Of a stretch of 64,000 nucleotides of DNA, positions 47,701 to 57,930 are shown piece by piece. The stretch lies in NCBI RefSeq assembly GCF_000699445.3, contig NC_067201.1:21952533-22016532 (forward strand). Direction: 5' to 3'. A program made the position numbers and the translations under genes. This stretch comes from Schistosoma haematobium (lineage: Eukaryota; Platyhelminthes; Trematoda; Strigeidida; Schistosomatidae). The notes beneath the pieces are model-generated. The model did not search any database. It was not told the DNA's origin and saw only the letters and a list, made by a program, of their open reading frames with translations. Within the stretch, counting starts at the first letter, position 1. Every line of letters begins with the position of its first letter.

Positions 47701-47870
47701 TACAATTGGATTTACCAATGAATTCAACAATATCATCATTCAATATACAACCTTATACATCAATGAATCTATGGTCAACATTCAATACAAATGATCTATT
47801 ATCTATTACACAAAATATACCATTATTTAATAATTTATTACGTCATCATTGTATCATAACAAAAGATTAA
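33493..47870 (+). CDS. BARHL: BarH-like (BARHL) homeobox transcription factor, three exons
   Basis: Complete gene model: exons 33493-34147, 43065-43590 and 46859-47870 join in phase (1 then 2) to give 730 residues. Start ATG 33493 is the first ATG after an in-frame TAA at 33478. The FIL motif SFMIHDIL is at residues 76-83. The homeodomain is residues 342-401, with KSRTAF in the N-terminal arm, QKYLSVQDR in helix 2 and [15 protein letters not shown] in helix 3. Thr47 and Tyr49 mark the Bar class, and Gln50 is as usual. The flanking [13 protein letters not shown] (402-414) is the conserved Bar extension. The rest is low complexity: Ser run, poly-Thr, Asp/His runs. Vertebrate and insect BarH proteins act in neural and sensory cell fate through DNA binding and, via the FIL/eh1-type motif, Groucho-type repression. 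That role here is inferred from family. It is much longer than the roughly 330-390 residues of vertebrate BARHL because of the low-complexity tracts. Confidence 0.93.
34180..34395 (+). repeat. SINE-B copy at the start of BARHL intron 1
   Basis: Full layout from 'caccgttagatgccg' to the tail, beginning about 32 bases after the exon 1 donor and in sense with the gene. Contains the ribozyme at 34290-34340. Confidence 0.8.
34290..34340 (+). ncRNA. Hammerhead ribozyme, SINE-B type, in BARHL intron 1
   Basis: Core CTGAGGA at 34299-34305, stem II GTCC/GGAC, GAAA, stem III ACAG/TTGT (one G-U), permissive GTT cleavage triplet ending at 34332, then CAGTGC. Stem I has an A-C mismatch next to the core. 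Sense with BARHL, so it would be in the pre-mRNA. Confidence 0.6.
34925..35028. repeat. R250 repeat, short copy
   Basis: 3' half only, ending 'actccaggcggagttaat'. The sequence before and after repeats 'atgatacatcac', a probable 12-bp target duplication (about 34900-34912 and 35028-35040), which would make this a complete insertion. Confidence 0.65.
35145..35215 (-). mobile_element. RTE-type LINE 3' tail
   Basis: (CTTA)n followed by the RTE 3' end sequence ('aagcctatttctcc..gtgga'). Only the last ~50 bases of the element. Confidence 0.55.
35219..35466. repeat. Candidate LTR-family repeat
   Basis: Shares the order 'tctcagacttcattgttct', 'ggcattcca' and 'tacatactacttatatctgt' with 59833-60068 and, partly, 45760-45960. 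No open reading frame. See 59833-60068. Confidence 0.5.
35650..35858 (+). repeat. SINE-B copy
   Basis: B box GGGTTCGAATCTTG, ribozyme 35720-35768, full tail 'actataatatccacaaaacc'. The core CTGAGGA at 35727-35733, GAAA and GTC are kept; stems I and III each carry one mismatch. Confidence 0.75.
36060..36215 (+). repeat. SINE-B fragment
   Basis: A/B box region to the ribozyme 5' half; truncated in stem II. Confidence 0.6.
36332..36560 (-). mobile_element. RTE-type LINE 3' fragment
   Basis: CTTACTTA tail then 'gagcatagg..gcccaccagc' and onwards, matching the other RTE 3' ends. Ends in 'tgctttcctcaac'. Confidence 0.75.
36700..37150. repeat. SINE-A cluster
   Basis: A decayed plus ribozyme region (36750-36825, TTGATGA core), a minus-strand 3' body (36845-36975) and a well-preserved plus copy (36978-37150) with A-box-like TAGCTGAGTGG and B box GGATTCGAGTCCC. 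Confidence 0.8.
37075..37130 (+). ncRNA. Hammerhead ribozyme, SINE-A (Smalpha) type
   Basis: Stem I ATCCAG/CTGGAT perfect, core CTGACGA at 37087-37093, stem II GTCC/GGAC perfect, GAAA, GTC ending at 37119. Stem III reads AGGC/ACGT instead of the palindrome ACGC/GCGT, with two mismatches, so this copy may cut poorly. Confidence 0.7.
38085..38470 (+). repeat. SINE-A remnant fused to R480 copy 6
   Basis: Decayed SINE-A ribozyme region (38085-38150, with CTGACGA) continues without a gap into a 5'-truncated R480 (38151-38470) with an AAATTAATAAATAAA tail. Confidence 0.7.
38515..38745. repeat. Hairpin repeat
   Basis: Arms 38520-38583 and 38618-38678 are inverted copies (key block 'gttcttctgaac' against 'gttcagaagaac') around a ~34-base loop. 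The following 'aactccatcaaaatcatcc' block recurs at 14560, 27005 and 47990. Confidence 0.65.
39060..39285 (+). repeat. SINE-B copy
   Basis: Well-preserved head (B box TGTTCGAATCCC) and tail. The ribozyme has a 3-base insertion in the core (GCCAAGGAGGA), so it is dead by inspection; stem III palindrome ACGGCCGT is intact. Confidence 0.8.
39465..39655 (-). repeat. SINE-B copy, inverted
   Basis: Tail to B box on the minus strand; core changed to CCGAGGT. Confidence 0.75.
39808..40295. repeat. SINE-B composite
   Basis: Minus tail and ribozyme (39808-39915; core CTGAGGA and GAAA kept, triplet TTC, one stem II mismatch) followed by a plus copy (about 39915-40295) with a mutated core (TTGAAGA). 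Confidence 0.75.
40625..41374. mobile_element. MITE-like element split by an R480 insertion
   Basis: The two halves (40625-40752 and 41227-41374) align with the element at 8224-8492; its right end, ATAAATTATAGTCTCGTC, matches the MITE terminus. The left terminus is decayed. Confidence 0.55.
40753..41226 (-). mobile_element. R480 copy 7, with target duplication
   Basis: 474 bp inserted into a MITE-like repeat and bounded by GGAATT (40747-40752 and 41227-41232). Read on the minus strand it ends in an (AAAT)n tail. The tail plus duplication show that R480 moves as a retroposon. No protein is claimed although short frames overlap it. Confidence 0.8.
41605..41950 (+). mobile_element. Penelope-like element fragment, GIY-YIG remnant
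   Basis: Frame 41702-42016 carries [15 protein letters not shown] and [22 protein letters not shown], the N-terminal part of a Penelope-type endonuclease including a Cys-x-Cys in the YLFTCMC segment. The YIG motif is degraded to YIA and the downstream Arg..Glu-His part is lost. It runs directly into the right arm of the 874-bp inverted repeat. Confidence 0.7.
41951..42824 (+). repeat. Right arm of 874-bp near-identical inverted repeat
   Basis: Inverted counterpart of 15358-16231, same length. Contains an inverted SINE-B (42488-42650). Located in BARHL intron 1, whereas the left arm is 17 kb upstream of the gene. Confidence 0.9.
42880..43035 (+). repeat. SINE-B copy abutting the BARHL exon 2 acceptor
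   Basis: B-box region to tail, ending about 30 bases before AG 43063-43064. The ribozyme has one core change (TTGAGGA) but paired stem II (GTTC/GGAC with a G-U), GAAA and a perfect palindromic stem III, ATGATCAT. The tail supplies the likely branch-point area. Confidence 0.75.
43065..43590 (+). CDS. BARHL: BARHL exon 2 (homeodomain, first 52 residues)
   Basis: Starts by completing a Gly codon (G|GT) and encodes residues 219-393 plus two bases. An acidic run of GAT codons (about 43190-43212) and an Asp-His/His run coded by CATGAT repeats (43350-43390) precede the homeodomain, which begins at 43433. It ends inside codon 53 of the homeodomain (AG|A); donor GTTAGT at 43591. Confidence 0.93.
43636..44190. 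repeat. SINE-B cluster
   Basis: Three pieces: inverted (43636-43735), plus (43740-43905, ribozyme 5' half deleted) and plus (43915-44190, 5' block to ribozyme start). None has an intact core. Confidence 0.7.
44579..44752 (+). repeat. (CTTA)n microsatellite, tail of an RTE element
   Basis: About 174 bases of ACTT repeats interrupted by an ACTA block (about 44664-44700). It sits exactly at the 3' end of the inverted RTE fragment that follows. Confidence 0.9.
44753..45345 (-). mobile_element. RTE-type LINE 3' fragment
   Basis: Minus strand encodes [19 protein letters not shown], then [20 protein letters not shown], before frameshifting and continuing into the RTE 3' end. 5'-truncated; pseudogene. 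Confidence 0.85.
45545..45695 (+). repeat. SINE-B copy
   Basis: B box (ATTCGAATCTC) to tail; core is TTGAGAA, so not active. Confidence 0.65.
45760..45960. repeat. Candidate LTR-family repeat, diverged
   Basis: Keeps 'gacaggcattcca' and 'tacatactacttatatc' in the order seen at 59833-60068. Confidence 0.4.
46470..46790. repeat. SINE-A inverted composite
   Basis: Minus 3' body (46470-46575) then a plus copy (46612-46790) with A-box-like CAGCTAAGTGG and B box GGGTTCGATTCCC. The ribozyme core is ATGAAGA, one change from consensus; GAAA and GTC are kept. Confidence 0.75.
46859..47870 (+). CDS. BARHL: BARHL exon 3 (end of homeodomain and C-terminus)
   Basis: Completes Arg53 and encodes TKWKRQT, the Bar extension [13 protein letters not shown], an aromatic block NPYWAYHPA that parallels the SPYFYHP of other Bar proteins, then about 290 residues of Thr/Ser/Asn-rich sequence with poly-Thr coded by ACT and ACG repeats. 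A less repetitive segment [20 protein letters not shown] lies in the middle. Stop TAA 47868-47870. Confidence 0.92.
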
Positions 47871-48640
47871 TAATAGTACGTAATGATGATACATTGATTC
47901 TTTCCTTGATAGAATATTGATTTGTTGGGTTTTGTTTTTGGATGAAGGTTTGTTCTTTGAATACAAACATTCAGGTCGGAATCTTGATCATTATACTAAT
48001 GATAATGCTGTTTAGTAGAACAATGAACGGTTCATTGATACAAACCATTTAGCTCAGAGGACAACAACAGAAAAGAAAGAACTCTGTCAAAATTATCCAT
48101 TTGAGCTATAAATGTTCTTCATCATCTTAGAATTATTCTTTAAATGAGTGAACGATGTTGATAGGAGTGAGAACTTTCCGCCCTCCTCCCACCCCCAAAA
48201 CACACACATCATAATCCAATTGTATGTGCAAATCTATAAGAGTGAAGTGTAAATTAACTTTTCCACTTTTATTATTATCCTTATTATTAATCAATAATAT
48301 TGTTGCCATGACTTGTCTTGATCTCGGTTTAATTTACTTTAGTTACTAGGTTCAATTCATTATTTGTTCCTTTAATTTGTACAAAAAAATTACTTTTATT
48401 GCTTTTTTTTCTTTATTTTTCTTTCTTTTTATTTTGTTTTATTCTTTATTAAATTTATCTCTTAATTTTTTGTTGAAAATTGAATAAAATATAGTTTAAT
48501 TTTTGAGTGATGAATTATTAAGACGACAATTACCGATACTACTAATAAAACTCTCCCTCCTCCTCCTCCTCCTCCTCCTCCTACTACTACTACTACTACT
48601 ACTACTGTAGTGAACAAGAATACGAGTGAGGACAGTCGAA
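47871..48640 (+). other. BARHL 3' UTR and poly(A) signal region
   Basis: AATAAA at 48483-48488 is the best polyadenylation candidate, about 615 bases after the stop. A hairpin-repeat family copy lies at 47990-48140. A (CTC)n(CTA)n tract follows at 48554-48606. Confidence 0.55.
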
Positions 48641-49065
48641 TGCACGATCCCGCTCGCGGGGTTCGAACGCAATTATCAGTATAAGGGTTGTGAAGATTAT
48701 TAAGTTTTTCCTGGTATTTACCATATACTGACTAGTGACTAACTTCACGAGGGAATTCTCGGAGTTCTAGTGAGAAGCAGTGATCAATGGAGCTAATCCG
48801 TGTCGGGTAGAGACAGGTATCTACCTTAGTAAAATGGAAGATGGTCGCATAATTTCGTGAATTGATTGAAGTTAGACATTAACACCATTGGATACCGGCT
48901 CAGTGGTCTAGTAGGTTAAGCATTCGCGCACGAGACTGAAGGCCTTGGGTTCGAATCCCGCGTGTGAGATCGCTGAGGAGTCCCACACTAGGACGAAACG
49001 GCTGCCCAGTGCTTCCAGGTTTCCAACGGTGGTCTAACATCAATCGGTTCATGATCTCAATCCAA
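48604..49065 (+). repeat. LTR-like start fused to SINE-B sequence
   Basis: TGTAGTGAAC at about 48605 matches the left end of the candidate LTR at 59833, but it runs into inverted SINE-B (to 48690) and then a plus SINE-B (48720-49065). That ribozyme has an intact CTGAGGA, stem II and GAAA, but a GCC triplet and a deleted stem I strand. Confidence 0.6.
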
Positions 49066-49919
49066 AACAATTGATTGGATTGAGGAATTTTTTTTATTTT
49101 ATTAAATTGATAGGGTATATGTTTAATTAATGGAAGGAAACAATTATAAAGATGATTAATATTTGTAACATTCAGCTCATCTCTGGTTAATATTCACGTG
49201 AATAATACTTAGTGATTAGTTACTGTGAATATATCAGTTATATGAAAGATCAATGACTGGTTGAATAACCCTGTATTGACATATTACAATATGAAATTGA
49301 ATGGGTTGGATTTCAATTCTCTACGTACTAGTACTGGTTCCTTGAAGATTCCAGGTATACTTTAATGAATAGTGCCAGGTAGTATGAAATCCCTGTTTAT
49401 TAGGATTTTCTGGTGACTATCTTCAACTATCAATCTGACGTACCGTTGAAGTGGAATTTTATTACAGATTTAAATTATCTGGGAAGTACTTGGTTAATTG
49501 CTTTGGTAAAAGGCTCAACTTCAATCTACACTTGTAATATTCATCTGTGATAAACACTAAGTCAATAATTATTAAAGTACAGTCTGGGATTGATAAAGAT
49601 TGGCACAAGCTACCATATCATTGTACCACCATGAGATGAAATTAACACTGTGACCAGTAAACGAGTGGTAAACAATGTAGTAGCAATCATAAGAAGAAGA
49701 AGGACTGGACAATGAGTATATGTTTCAAAGAAAAATAAAATGGAATAGAAAAGTATGTATGACTAAATACTGAACTGTTGAACTATGTGACCATAACTAA
49801 AAGACAAACTAATTTGAAGTAAAATCTACAAATCACTCATAACCGAGGATGAATTGTTTACCTTAGAGATAATTTTCAAAACTTCCAGCGACAACTCATA
49901 TATCAAAGATTCAAAATAA
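49066..49919. other. Stretch without recognised genes
   Basis: AT-rich. 49330-49440 resembles a decayed SINE-C fragment ('gttccttgaagatt..aggta' then 'gccaggtagtatgaaatcc'). Nothing else recognised. Confidence 0.4.
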
Positions 49920-50165
49920 GAAAGCACTGGACGGCCGTTTCGTCCTATTGTGTGACTTCTCAGCAGTGTGCATCCATGATCTCATCTCGTGAGATTCGAA
50001 CCCAGGATCTATCAGTTTCGTGCACGAACACTTGACCTTTAAATCTACTGGGCCGGTATTCAATGGTGTTAATGTCTATCTTCAACCACTTCAGTGCTTC
50101 TAGGTTCTCCATGATAGTCTAGACTCGATGGACTCATGAATTTAACTATTAAATTACTAAAGTCT
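49920..50165. repeat. SINE-B composite
   Basis: Minus ribozyme to A-box region (49920-50075; core CTGAGAA) fused to a + strand tail (50085-50165). Confidence 0.7.
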
Positions 50166-50409
50166 CCACAAAACCCCCCCTCTAAATAATTTAATTTGAA
50201 AATATGAGGTATTAGATAGTGATTTGAAATGTAAGACAACCACTTGAAATTCTGAAACTCTTTCATTTAGTCCTTGGATAAGTTATGGATGTTAATTGTT
50301 GAAAATCACCATCTTGAAATGAAGTACTGGTCTAGTACTTTCTAGTTATCCTATAGTATCCTAGATCATATCATTCTAATAGAAAATCTAATTTTTATTT
50401 CGTTATAAA

Positions 50410-50830
50410 TAACCAATAGAATCTAAGATGTGTGTTTCGTCCTAATTGGGACTCATCAGTTTGATTCACTTGAATTCTTATTTCTTTAAACACCAATGTG
50501 TCAGGATGAAATGCACTTCTTGGATTCCATTGTTCACAACAAATCCACTTCAGGATGTATTTATTATTAACAGAGATTGGTCAGTTGAAATGCAATTACA
50601 ACATAGTAACTATGTGTGTGTGGGGGGGGCTACAAAGTTTTGTTCATGAACTTATCAAACAAACTGATCAAGATGACATGACAGTTCATGCTAATTTTAT
50701 TAGGTTAACATCAACTACTGATTATAAGCAAAGATGGTTAGTGGATAGGAGTGGAATCCAGAACTCGCTTTTCGTCTTATTTGGACGATGTATCTGCATC
50801 TGAGAGTTGATGTTCACTCTGGGACTCGAA
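50410..50830. repeat. SINE-A fragments
   Basis: Minus piece 50415-50475 with an intact CTGATGA and GAAA but no cleavage triplet; plus piece 50495-50545; minus piece 50705-50830 lacking the CTGATGA part. Confidence 0.6.
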
Positions 50831-51282
50831 GATACATGTAAAGAACACCAAGTGAATACTGATTATAACCTGTAATATTTCAAAGGATAGAAGTGAAAAT
50901 GCTTACAGAAATGAATATAGCTATGAATTAGTTAAAATATGTATCGTCATAGTTAGTACAAGTGTAAAACATTGAAAATATGTATTTTATACGAAAGAAC
51001 ATTCTGGAACATTGATAGCAGTGATTGATTAAAGGACAAGAAATAAATGGTTATATAATTAGGTTTCAGTCAAATAACAACAATAGAGTAGAACTTTGCT
51101 GTTGTGAGATTTCATTTTATCGGTCTAGGGTTGTGGAGATTATTGAATCGATTCAAGTACGATAACCACTGAAAGTTTGAGTCTTGGGTTTGGTTCTTGG
51201 TTCCAGGATCATAGATGAACACTACTGAGTAATTCCATACAAGAAGAGAACAGCTGTTTAGTGCTTCTAGGTTGTCAATGAT

Positions 51283-51412
51283 TTGTTTAGTTATTTGAAC
51301 ACATAAACAGGCATGAAATAGATATGCTTCACATAAATCATTCAATTTATGTGAAGGCTGGGATACTGTCTGGGCTTCCAAACCGAAACAGGTGATTGTC
51401 TTAGATGAACTA
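51283..51412 (-). repeat. R480 3' fragment (copy 8)
   Basis: Tail end of R480 only, immediately followed by a second, longer copy. Confidence 0.6.
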
Positions 51413-51434
51413 TCCAGACTAGTTGTGTTTTTAT

Positions 51435-51960
51435 CTTTTTATTTATTTGTTTGAACACATAGATATTGGTACAAAAGAGGACCAGATACATTATGCGCCA
51501 CACAAATCTCATTTGATTTGTGTATGGGATGTAATACTGCCCGGTTGCCCAAACCGAAGCAGGTGGTTTTCTTAGGGGGCCACAACTGGAGCCCTTGACT
51601 TAAAGGTCTAATCCACAAGGCAGTAGAGTAACGTAAGGAGATGGAGTCTCATGGTAGCTGGTGACCAATAATTAGTTCATACACCATTTATTCTTTCAGG
51701 ATCCTGAAGATCATGTGTACTGTTGGTTTGGAATCAGGATTTTCCAACTCACCTAGGTGGACTCTCCGTGTCCATTAAACCGGTTAAAACACCGGGCATT
51801 CGCTTTTCGTCCTTTGAATTACGTAAACAACACTCGTGGTGCGAGAAAGCAGTGAGTAGAACTTCTCTGGTGGTGGCTTTTATACGCGTGACCATGTGAG
51901 AACATTTAAGAAGGAGAGCTGACTCTCCCCATTTTCGGTCGTACCAGAGCACTTGGAGGA
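51435..51960 (-). repeat. R480 copy 9
   Basis: Nearly complete inverted copy; A-rich tail at the left, 5' end near 51955. Confidence 0.8.
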
Positions 51961-52184
51961 AAAACGATGGTTACAGTGGTAATTCAATAGTCAAGATGTT
52001 CAACGTTTAGCTAATAAGTCACAGATATAAATCTCACTTTTCAATTACCTTCAGTTTAGATAAAATCAAGTTATATACATTCAGAATAAGAGACTGATCA
52101 ATTACAATCCTAAACATTCATAGAAAGATTCAAACAAACAATACAAAAATGAATAAAACTTCATCTTATTACATTTGAAGTTTA

Positions 52185-52310
52185 CAGTATTTAGTTCGAG
52201 TCCCAAAATGAACATTAACTCTAGAATACACATGTATATTCAGTTGATGGGTCCTCCTAACCCCTACCCCCCCAAAAAAAACTACGCATTCTGGATTCTT
52301 TGTACACATT
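52185..52310 (+). repeat. SINE-A remnant
   Basis: B-box region TTCGAGTCCC and a decayed ribozyme start (TTGATGG). Confidence 0.5.
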
Positions 52311-53039
52311 CAAGTTGAAGATTTTATCAAATAAAAAATCACCTTGTTTTTTTTTCTCTTCTGTAAGGAAAAAAAGCCCTAATTTATCTAAATTCAATAA
52401 TTAATATGCCTTTAAACATATGGACAAACATACTACTGATTAATTTATTAGATAAGTAGTCATTTATTCATTAATGTTGAGTAAACTTTTTAAGAAAAAA
52501 AATTAGACAAAATTTTACTAGAGAAACATCGCGCGCGCGTGCGTGTGTGTGTGTAAGAGAGAGAGAGGGGGGTGAGGGTAAGATTGGGAACGAGAGAGAA
52601 AGGGTGAAAAAAAGTGGCACAACACAGGAAATCAACGATATAACTTCCTTGTTGTTGTTTTTCTTTTTTTTTCAAAAAAAAAGAGAAAAAAAATTCTAAT
52701 CTACTTTCTTGTTTTATCTTAGACTATTAATACTACTAATAATACTACTATTAACAATAATAATAATCATAAGAAGAAATAATGACATCAATTAATTTCT
52801 GTTATCGGTATCTCTATACTACTTATTTATTTAATATAATCGTTTAATAGAAAACACTAATCTTTTCTTGTTTTGTTTTTTATTTTTTGGAAAAGTCAAA
52901 TAAAAAAAAGGATATGAAAGTGATTGTTCTAAAATAAATCTCTTGAATTGTTCATATTTACTGTTGGGCGTCAATCATTTCATGAGGTGTGTGTGTGTGT
53001 GTGCGTATGTGTAAGTTTGTATAGTTTATGTTAAACTCC

Positions 53040-53097
<58 letters not shown>

Positions 53098-53584
53098 ACC
53101 TTGAAAGTGTTACAGAGTGGATTACCTTCACACATATATACACACACACAGAGACAGATACACAAGTACTCATATGCATATACATAAATGTGTACAAGAT
53201 ATACATATCTGATAGGTATATAATCTCCTAGACTATGGTCTATATAATCACCTAGGTCATGTAGTTTATAGGGTACTGTGGACAACAAACCCTCACAAAC
53301 ACACACACACACATACTACTACTACTACTACCACTACTACTACTGTTACTACTGGTATTATGTTTTACACTTTTTTTCCAGTCATAAATGAATGAAATAA
53401 CATTTCTATTTAAAATGTACAATTATGATTATGATTATTGAATGGTTTCCTGTTTGTCTTTTACCTTCACCCCTACTTATATTCATTTTACTTTGTTTTG
53501 GTTTTTAAGTGTTTTTCCTTTATTAATATGATCAAAGGAACCCGTATAATTGTTGTTGTTATTATTATAGGGTGTTAGGTTTCT

Positions 53585-53621
<37 letters not shown>

Positions 53622-53650
53622 CACACACACACATACACATACACAACTGT
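52311..53650. other. Microsatellite-rich stretch
   Basis: No gene. CG/TG alternation at 52528-52555, (AT)n at 53042-53092, CTA repeats at 53314-53345, (CT)n(CA)n at 53588-53645. Frames here are translated microsatellites. Confidence 0.6.
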
Positions 53651-53959
53651 ATCTAACTGGTCTAGTTTTTAATTGACTTATGAATTCAACTATTAAAATG
53701 ATTAAAATCCCACACAAACCTCCCCCCTTTTTTTTGATGTATCCTTTTAATTGTTTATTTGTCTCCATGTACGTGTGTGTGTGGGGGGTGTAAATATGAA
53801 TGAGTATGTCTTTTCTTATTAGATTATTATTGTCTATTTTAATAAGAGGAATATAAAATAAATGTGTTATAATAATTGGTTAATTCAACTAATTGACCAT
53901 TATCATTTCAATCATTACTGGTATAATAATGTCATGGTATTATATATATATGTTGAAAT

Positions 53960-54100
53960 CATGAACTGATCAATGTTAGATCACTATTGAAATATTGAAT
54001 AGTCGTTGGACTATTCCTCAATAGTGCTCATTCATCATCTGACAAGATGGGATCGAACCTAGAACTTTGAGTTTAGAGTGAATGAGTGTTTTTTATCACT
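53960..54100 (-). repeat. Decayed SINE-B remnant
   Basis: Faint tail and ribozyme order only. Confidence 0.4.
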
Positions 54101-54489
54101 AAATTTCTACTCAATAATCTATCGGTTAGATGTTCATAATGAAACTGATGATACTGAATTCAATCTCCTATGGTGAAGTTCTTGTATGTGCATTACTGAG
54201 AAGTCTTAGTGGTAGTATTTTGGTTAAGATTAGTTCGTGATTTTATCTATGAATCCTATACTAACAGTATGTGTGCTGATATTCACTGTCAGTAGGATAT
54301 TTCTTTAGATTTTAATGGATGCTGTTCTTCTGATTCAAATTCATAATATTCATTATCTCACTGTCTGGTTACTTACACTGTTGGTGACAAAGTTATAGAG
54401 GATTAAGACAAGCACTAAATTCACAAGTACACAGTGATTAGTCAGTACAATTTACTACCAATCAATTATAATCAATTAAGAACCTGAAA

Positions 54490-54685
54490 AATAGATATGT
54501 ATCAATGGTGTAAAGGTTAAGCTTTCGCGCGCGAGACCGATAGGTCCTGAGTTCGAATCTCGCGAGGTAGGATTGTGAATGCGCATTGATGAGGAGTCTC
54601 ACAATGGGACGAGACGACCGTTCAATCCTTCCAGGTTTTCTATGGTGGTCTAACTTTAATTCATTCACGATCTCAATTATTAAAA
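54490..54685 (+). repeat. SINE-B copy
   Basis: B box GAGTTCGAATCTC, ribozyme with changed core (ATGAGGA and GAGA), tail. Confidence 0.7.
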
Positions 54686-55225
54686 TATATATGTATTGGA
54701 TCAAATTGTCATGCGAGATCAGCACGATGACATGAAATTAACAAAACGAATGATGAATGAGTTCAAATAACAATGTTGATCAAAGGGACTATACACTAAG
54801 AACATGGTCGGAAAATAACGTATATACGAAAATATACCGAAACAAAACAAAAGTGAATGCATCTGACCTATTATAACCGATTTTGAATGTCTTGATTTGG
54901 TCATTCCCATCTTTCTCTCAACTTTCTCTCAAATCAATTAACCTTATCCGTCAATATATGTAATGGTCAAGTATATGCAATATGTAAATCTCAATACAGA
55001 ATGATGAAAACGTCTCAGATTGTGAAATCGAATGATATAAGTTTCATACCTAAAGAGGGAACATAAACATTTCTCATAAAATTTCGGTATCATATAGAAT
55101 TTCCAACATTATCCTTCTTATCAATTGACATCCATATAGTGTAGGTATGATGTGGAGGCATTTAAACCTAAGAAAAGAACATACAAACTCTCCATCAGTT
55201 AGACAATGATTAACTAAACACAATA

Positions 55226-55226
55226 G

Positions 55227-55299
<73 letters not shown>

Positions 55300-55300
55300 A
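55226..55300 (+). repeat. (ACTT)n microsatellite
   Basis: About 74 bases of perfect ACTT repeats. Unlike 44579-44752 no RTE body follows, so it may be an orphan tail. Confidence 0.9.
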
Positions 55301-55636
55301 AGCGTTTCCTGCTTTAATTTGCTTAAACCAACAATCATTGTTTCTCTTAATGTTTTATTGTAAACATTGAAGTGTTAGGGAGATGATGAAGAAAAGTCAG
55401 TTCCTAATTCTTAATTTATGCAAAATAAATTTTAATCAGTCAAATTTTGATAGAATAATTAAGTTGAATATTCTAAATGATAAATTCTATCTTATCTATG
55501 CTTAATTCAAGCAACAGATTAGGATTTAATGAGTGAATTTCATTTAAGGCTTTTGTTACTATAATGTTTTCCGTGTATACCATGTATATCAATTCTATGC
55601 CATATGCACTGTCAACGTCGCCATCTATCTATCTAT

Positions 55637-56310
55637 CTCAGTCAGTCATTGGGCTGCAACGTTGTACCAGGTCCATATATGCATCGGTCCATGTTGCCAT
55701 ACCTCATAACACAATAAGATGAACACCAAATTCATAGGAGAAGTTAATTCAATGGTAGTAATATATAAAAGAAAGATTGCATATAAGGACATAGTACAGG
55801 AAGAAAGAATCAATTCGTAGAAAAATATGAAGCGATTTTAATCTCATAGTTTAAGGAAAGACAGGAAATGAATACACCGACGCCATTGGGATCGATTCTG
55901 AGCCATGTCACCAAGAGTCTCCAACCATTGGTTACGATAGTCATGCGGATCCCAACCAAGTAGTCTGCATCTACCAACATGGCTCAAACCAGAAGTTGAT
56001 GACTTCAAGCACTGATGACACATTTTGAATAAACCATCCCTAACTTTCTTCCAACCATCCGGCAACATTAGTCAATATTTCACGTCGTGGTAATCGATGT
56101 TCAGGCATACGTAACACCATCGTCTAACCCTCTTAGTTGATGAAGATTTACAACCTCATCAACTGACTGACCATCATTCCCCAATACCCTACATCTAACC
56201 TTACTATTACTTACCCAGTGATCCCATCAGATGTGAACAATATTTCTAAGACATCTGTCATCAAATATTAATATCTATCCTTGATAGTCACGTTTTGTAA
56301 CCGTCAGTTA
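55637..56310 (-). mobile_element. LINE fragment (second LINE type)
   Basis: Minus frame 55844-56068 carries GWKKVRDG, SGLSHVGRCRLLGW and DYRNQWLETLGDMAQNRSQW, the C-terminal region of the LINE protein. Preceded at its 3' end by (CTAT)n and CAGTCAGT repeats. Confidence 0.75.
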
Positions 56311-56493
56311 GGATAGATCTATCTATTTATCATTATAAAAAAATGTTTAATGTAATAAGAAGGAATTATGTTACTGTCTGAACTATATGGTTGATTAATT
56401 TGTAATAAGCATCCATTGATGAATTAATACAATCCACACACACACACCCTACACACTCCCCATACCCCCCCCTTCCACACACACACATAGAGA

Positions 56494-56532
<39 letters not shown>

Positions 56533-57180
56533 CTGAATAATTAGTGTCCATTCTCTTCAACAAAACCCTATCAACTTTAATGTAAGTCATATTGAATTCG
56601 TTAATTATTTTCATTTAAAAGAAGAAAAAAGAAGAAATGAATTTCACTTATCCTTTTAATGTTGTGTATACAGATGTATACAGATATCTAAGTGGACTAT
56701 TCAAAGTGATGAAATTAGATATTTTCATTCTTATTGAATAAAGAATTAAATGAACTAAACTAAGTGGAAACAAACTAACGATGTAACTAAATAGCAACTA
56801 AAAACAAAACTGTAACGGGGTAAATTGAAGTTGAGCTAATAAGTGAATGAATGAATGAATGAATAAACAAGCCAACAAACGAACCATATTCATCTCTACC
56901 ACTCCCCCTTCCTCATCCATTCATCCAACAACCCACCCACCCACCTACCTATCCATCTATCCGTTAACTTTCATTACAACATTTTATTTTTCTAATATGA
57001 CCATCAAATAGATTAAAGAATTAACTAAGAGAATAAGAATCTAATTTGAAATGACACTTAAATAGTGTTAGTTACTAACTAGAAGGAATGAAACTTTAGT
57101 TCTCTTTCTCTCTCTCTCTCTCGCTTTTAGTTGTTTTAAGTATTTAATTTCATAGTTTTGTTGAGTTAAAATAAAATTAA
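56311..57180. other. Repeat-poor stretch
   Basis: (TA)n at 56497-56530, CA/CC-rich tracts near 56440-56480 and 56930-56965, (TGAA)n at 56845-56862 and (CT)n at 57105-57122. No gene seen. Confidence 0.45.
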
Positions 57181-57189
57181 TTTTCATCG

Positions 57190-57930
57190 TTGAATTTATG
57201 AGTTTATCTAGGCTAGACTATTATTGATAATCAAGAAGCAATGAATGTTAGTTTTGTTCTAGGATGAAACTCTTCTTTGGCAGTATGCATACATGATCTC
57301 GCATATCGGATTCGAACATGCATGAATGCTTAACCTCATGATCACTGAGCTGATATCCAACGGTATTCATGTTTAACTTTAATGAATCCACTATATTGCG
57401 TCACCGTCCATCATTGTCTTCAGTGAATTATGATCTAACAACTGATCCGAATGAACTCCAGTGGTCATGGCTTCTCACTAGAACTTCAGGAAATACATTG
57501 TGAAGTCAGTTATCAATGAGGACATAATGATAATAATAATTATTATTAGGAGGGGGTTTTGTGGGGATTGTAGTAATTTAATAGTTGAATTTATGAGTCG
57601 ATTTGAGGTTTGACCATCATGGAAAACCTGGTAGCACTGGATAGCTGTTCTGTGTTAGTATGGAACTCCTTAACAGTACTTATCCACGATCCTCCGCATG
57701 AAACTCAAACAAAATACTTTCAGTCTCGTATGTGAACGCCTAGCATTTAGATCCCTGAACCAACACCCAACAGTGTTAATGTCTAACTTTAATCGATCCA
57801 TAATCTAGTGTAACCCCTTCATTCATTCTTAGGTGCAAGATCGAAGGTATTAGCTTCGAATTCCATGTGCTAGATCGTGAATGCCAACTGCTGAAGAGTC
57901 CCATACTAAAACAAAACGGTCATCTACTAC
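57190..57930. repeat. Three decayed SINE-B copies
   Basis: Minus 57190-57505, minus 57550-57830 and plus 57830-57930. Tails and B-box regions are recognisable ('ttgtggggattgtagtaatt'), ribozymes are not intact. Confidence 0.6.
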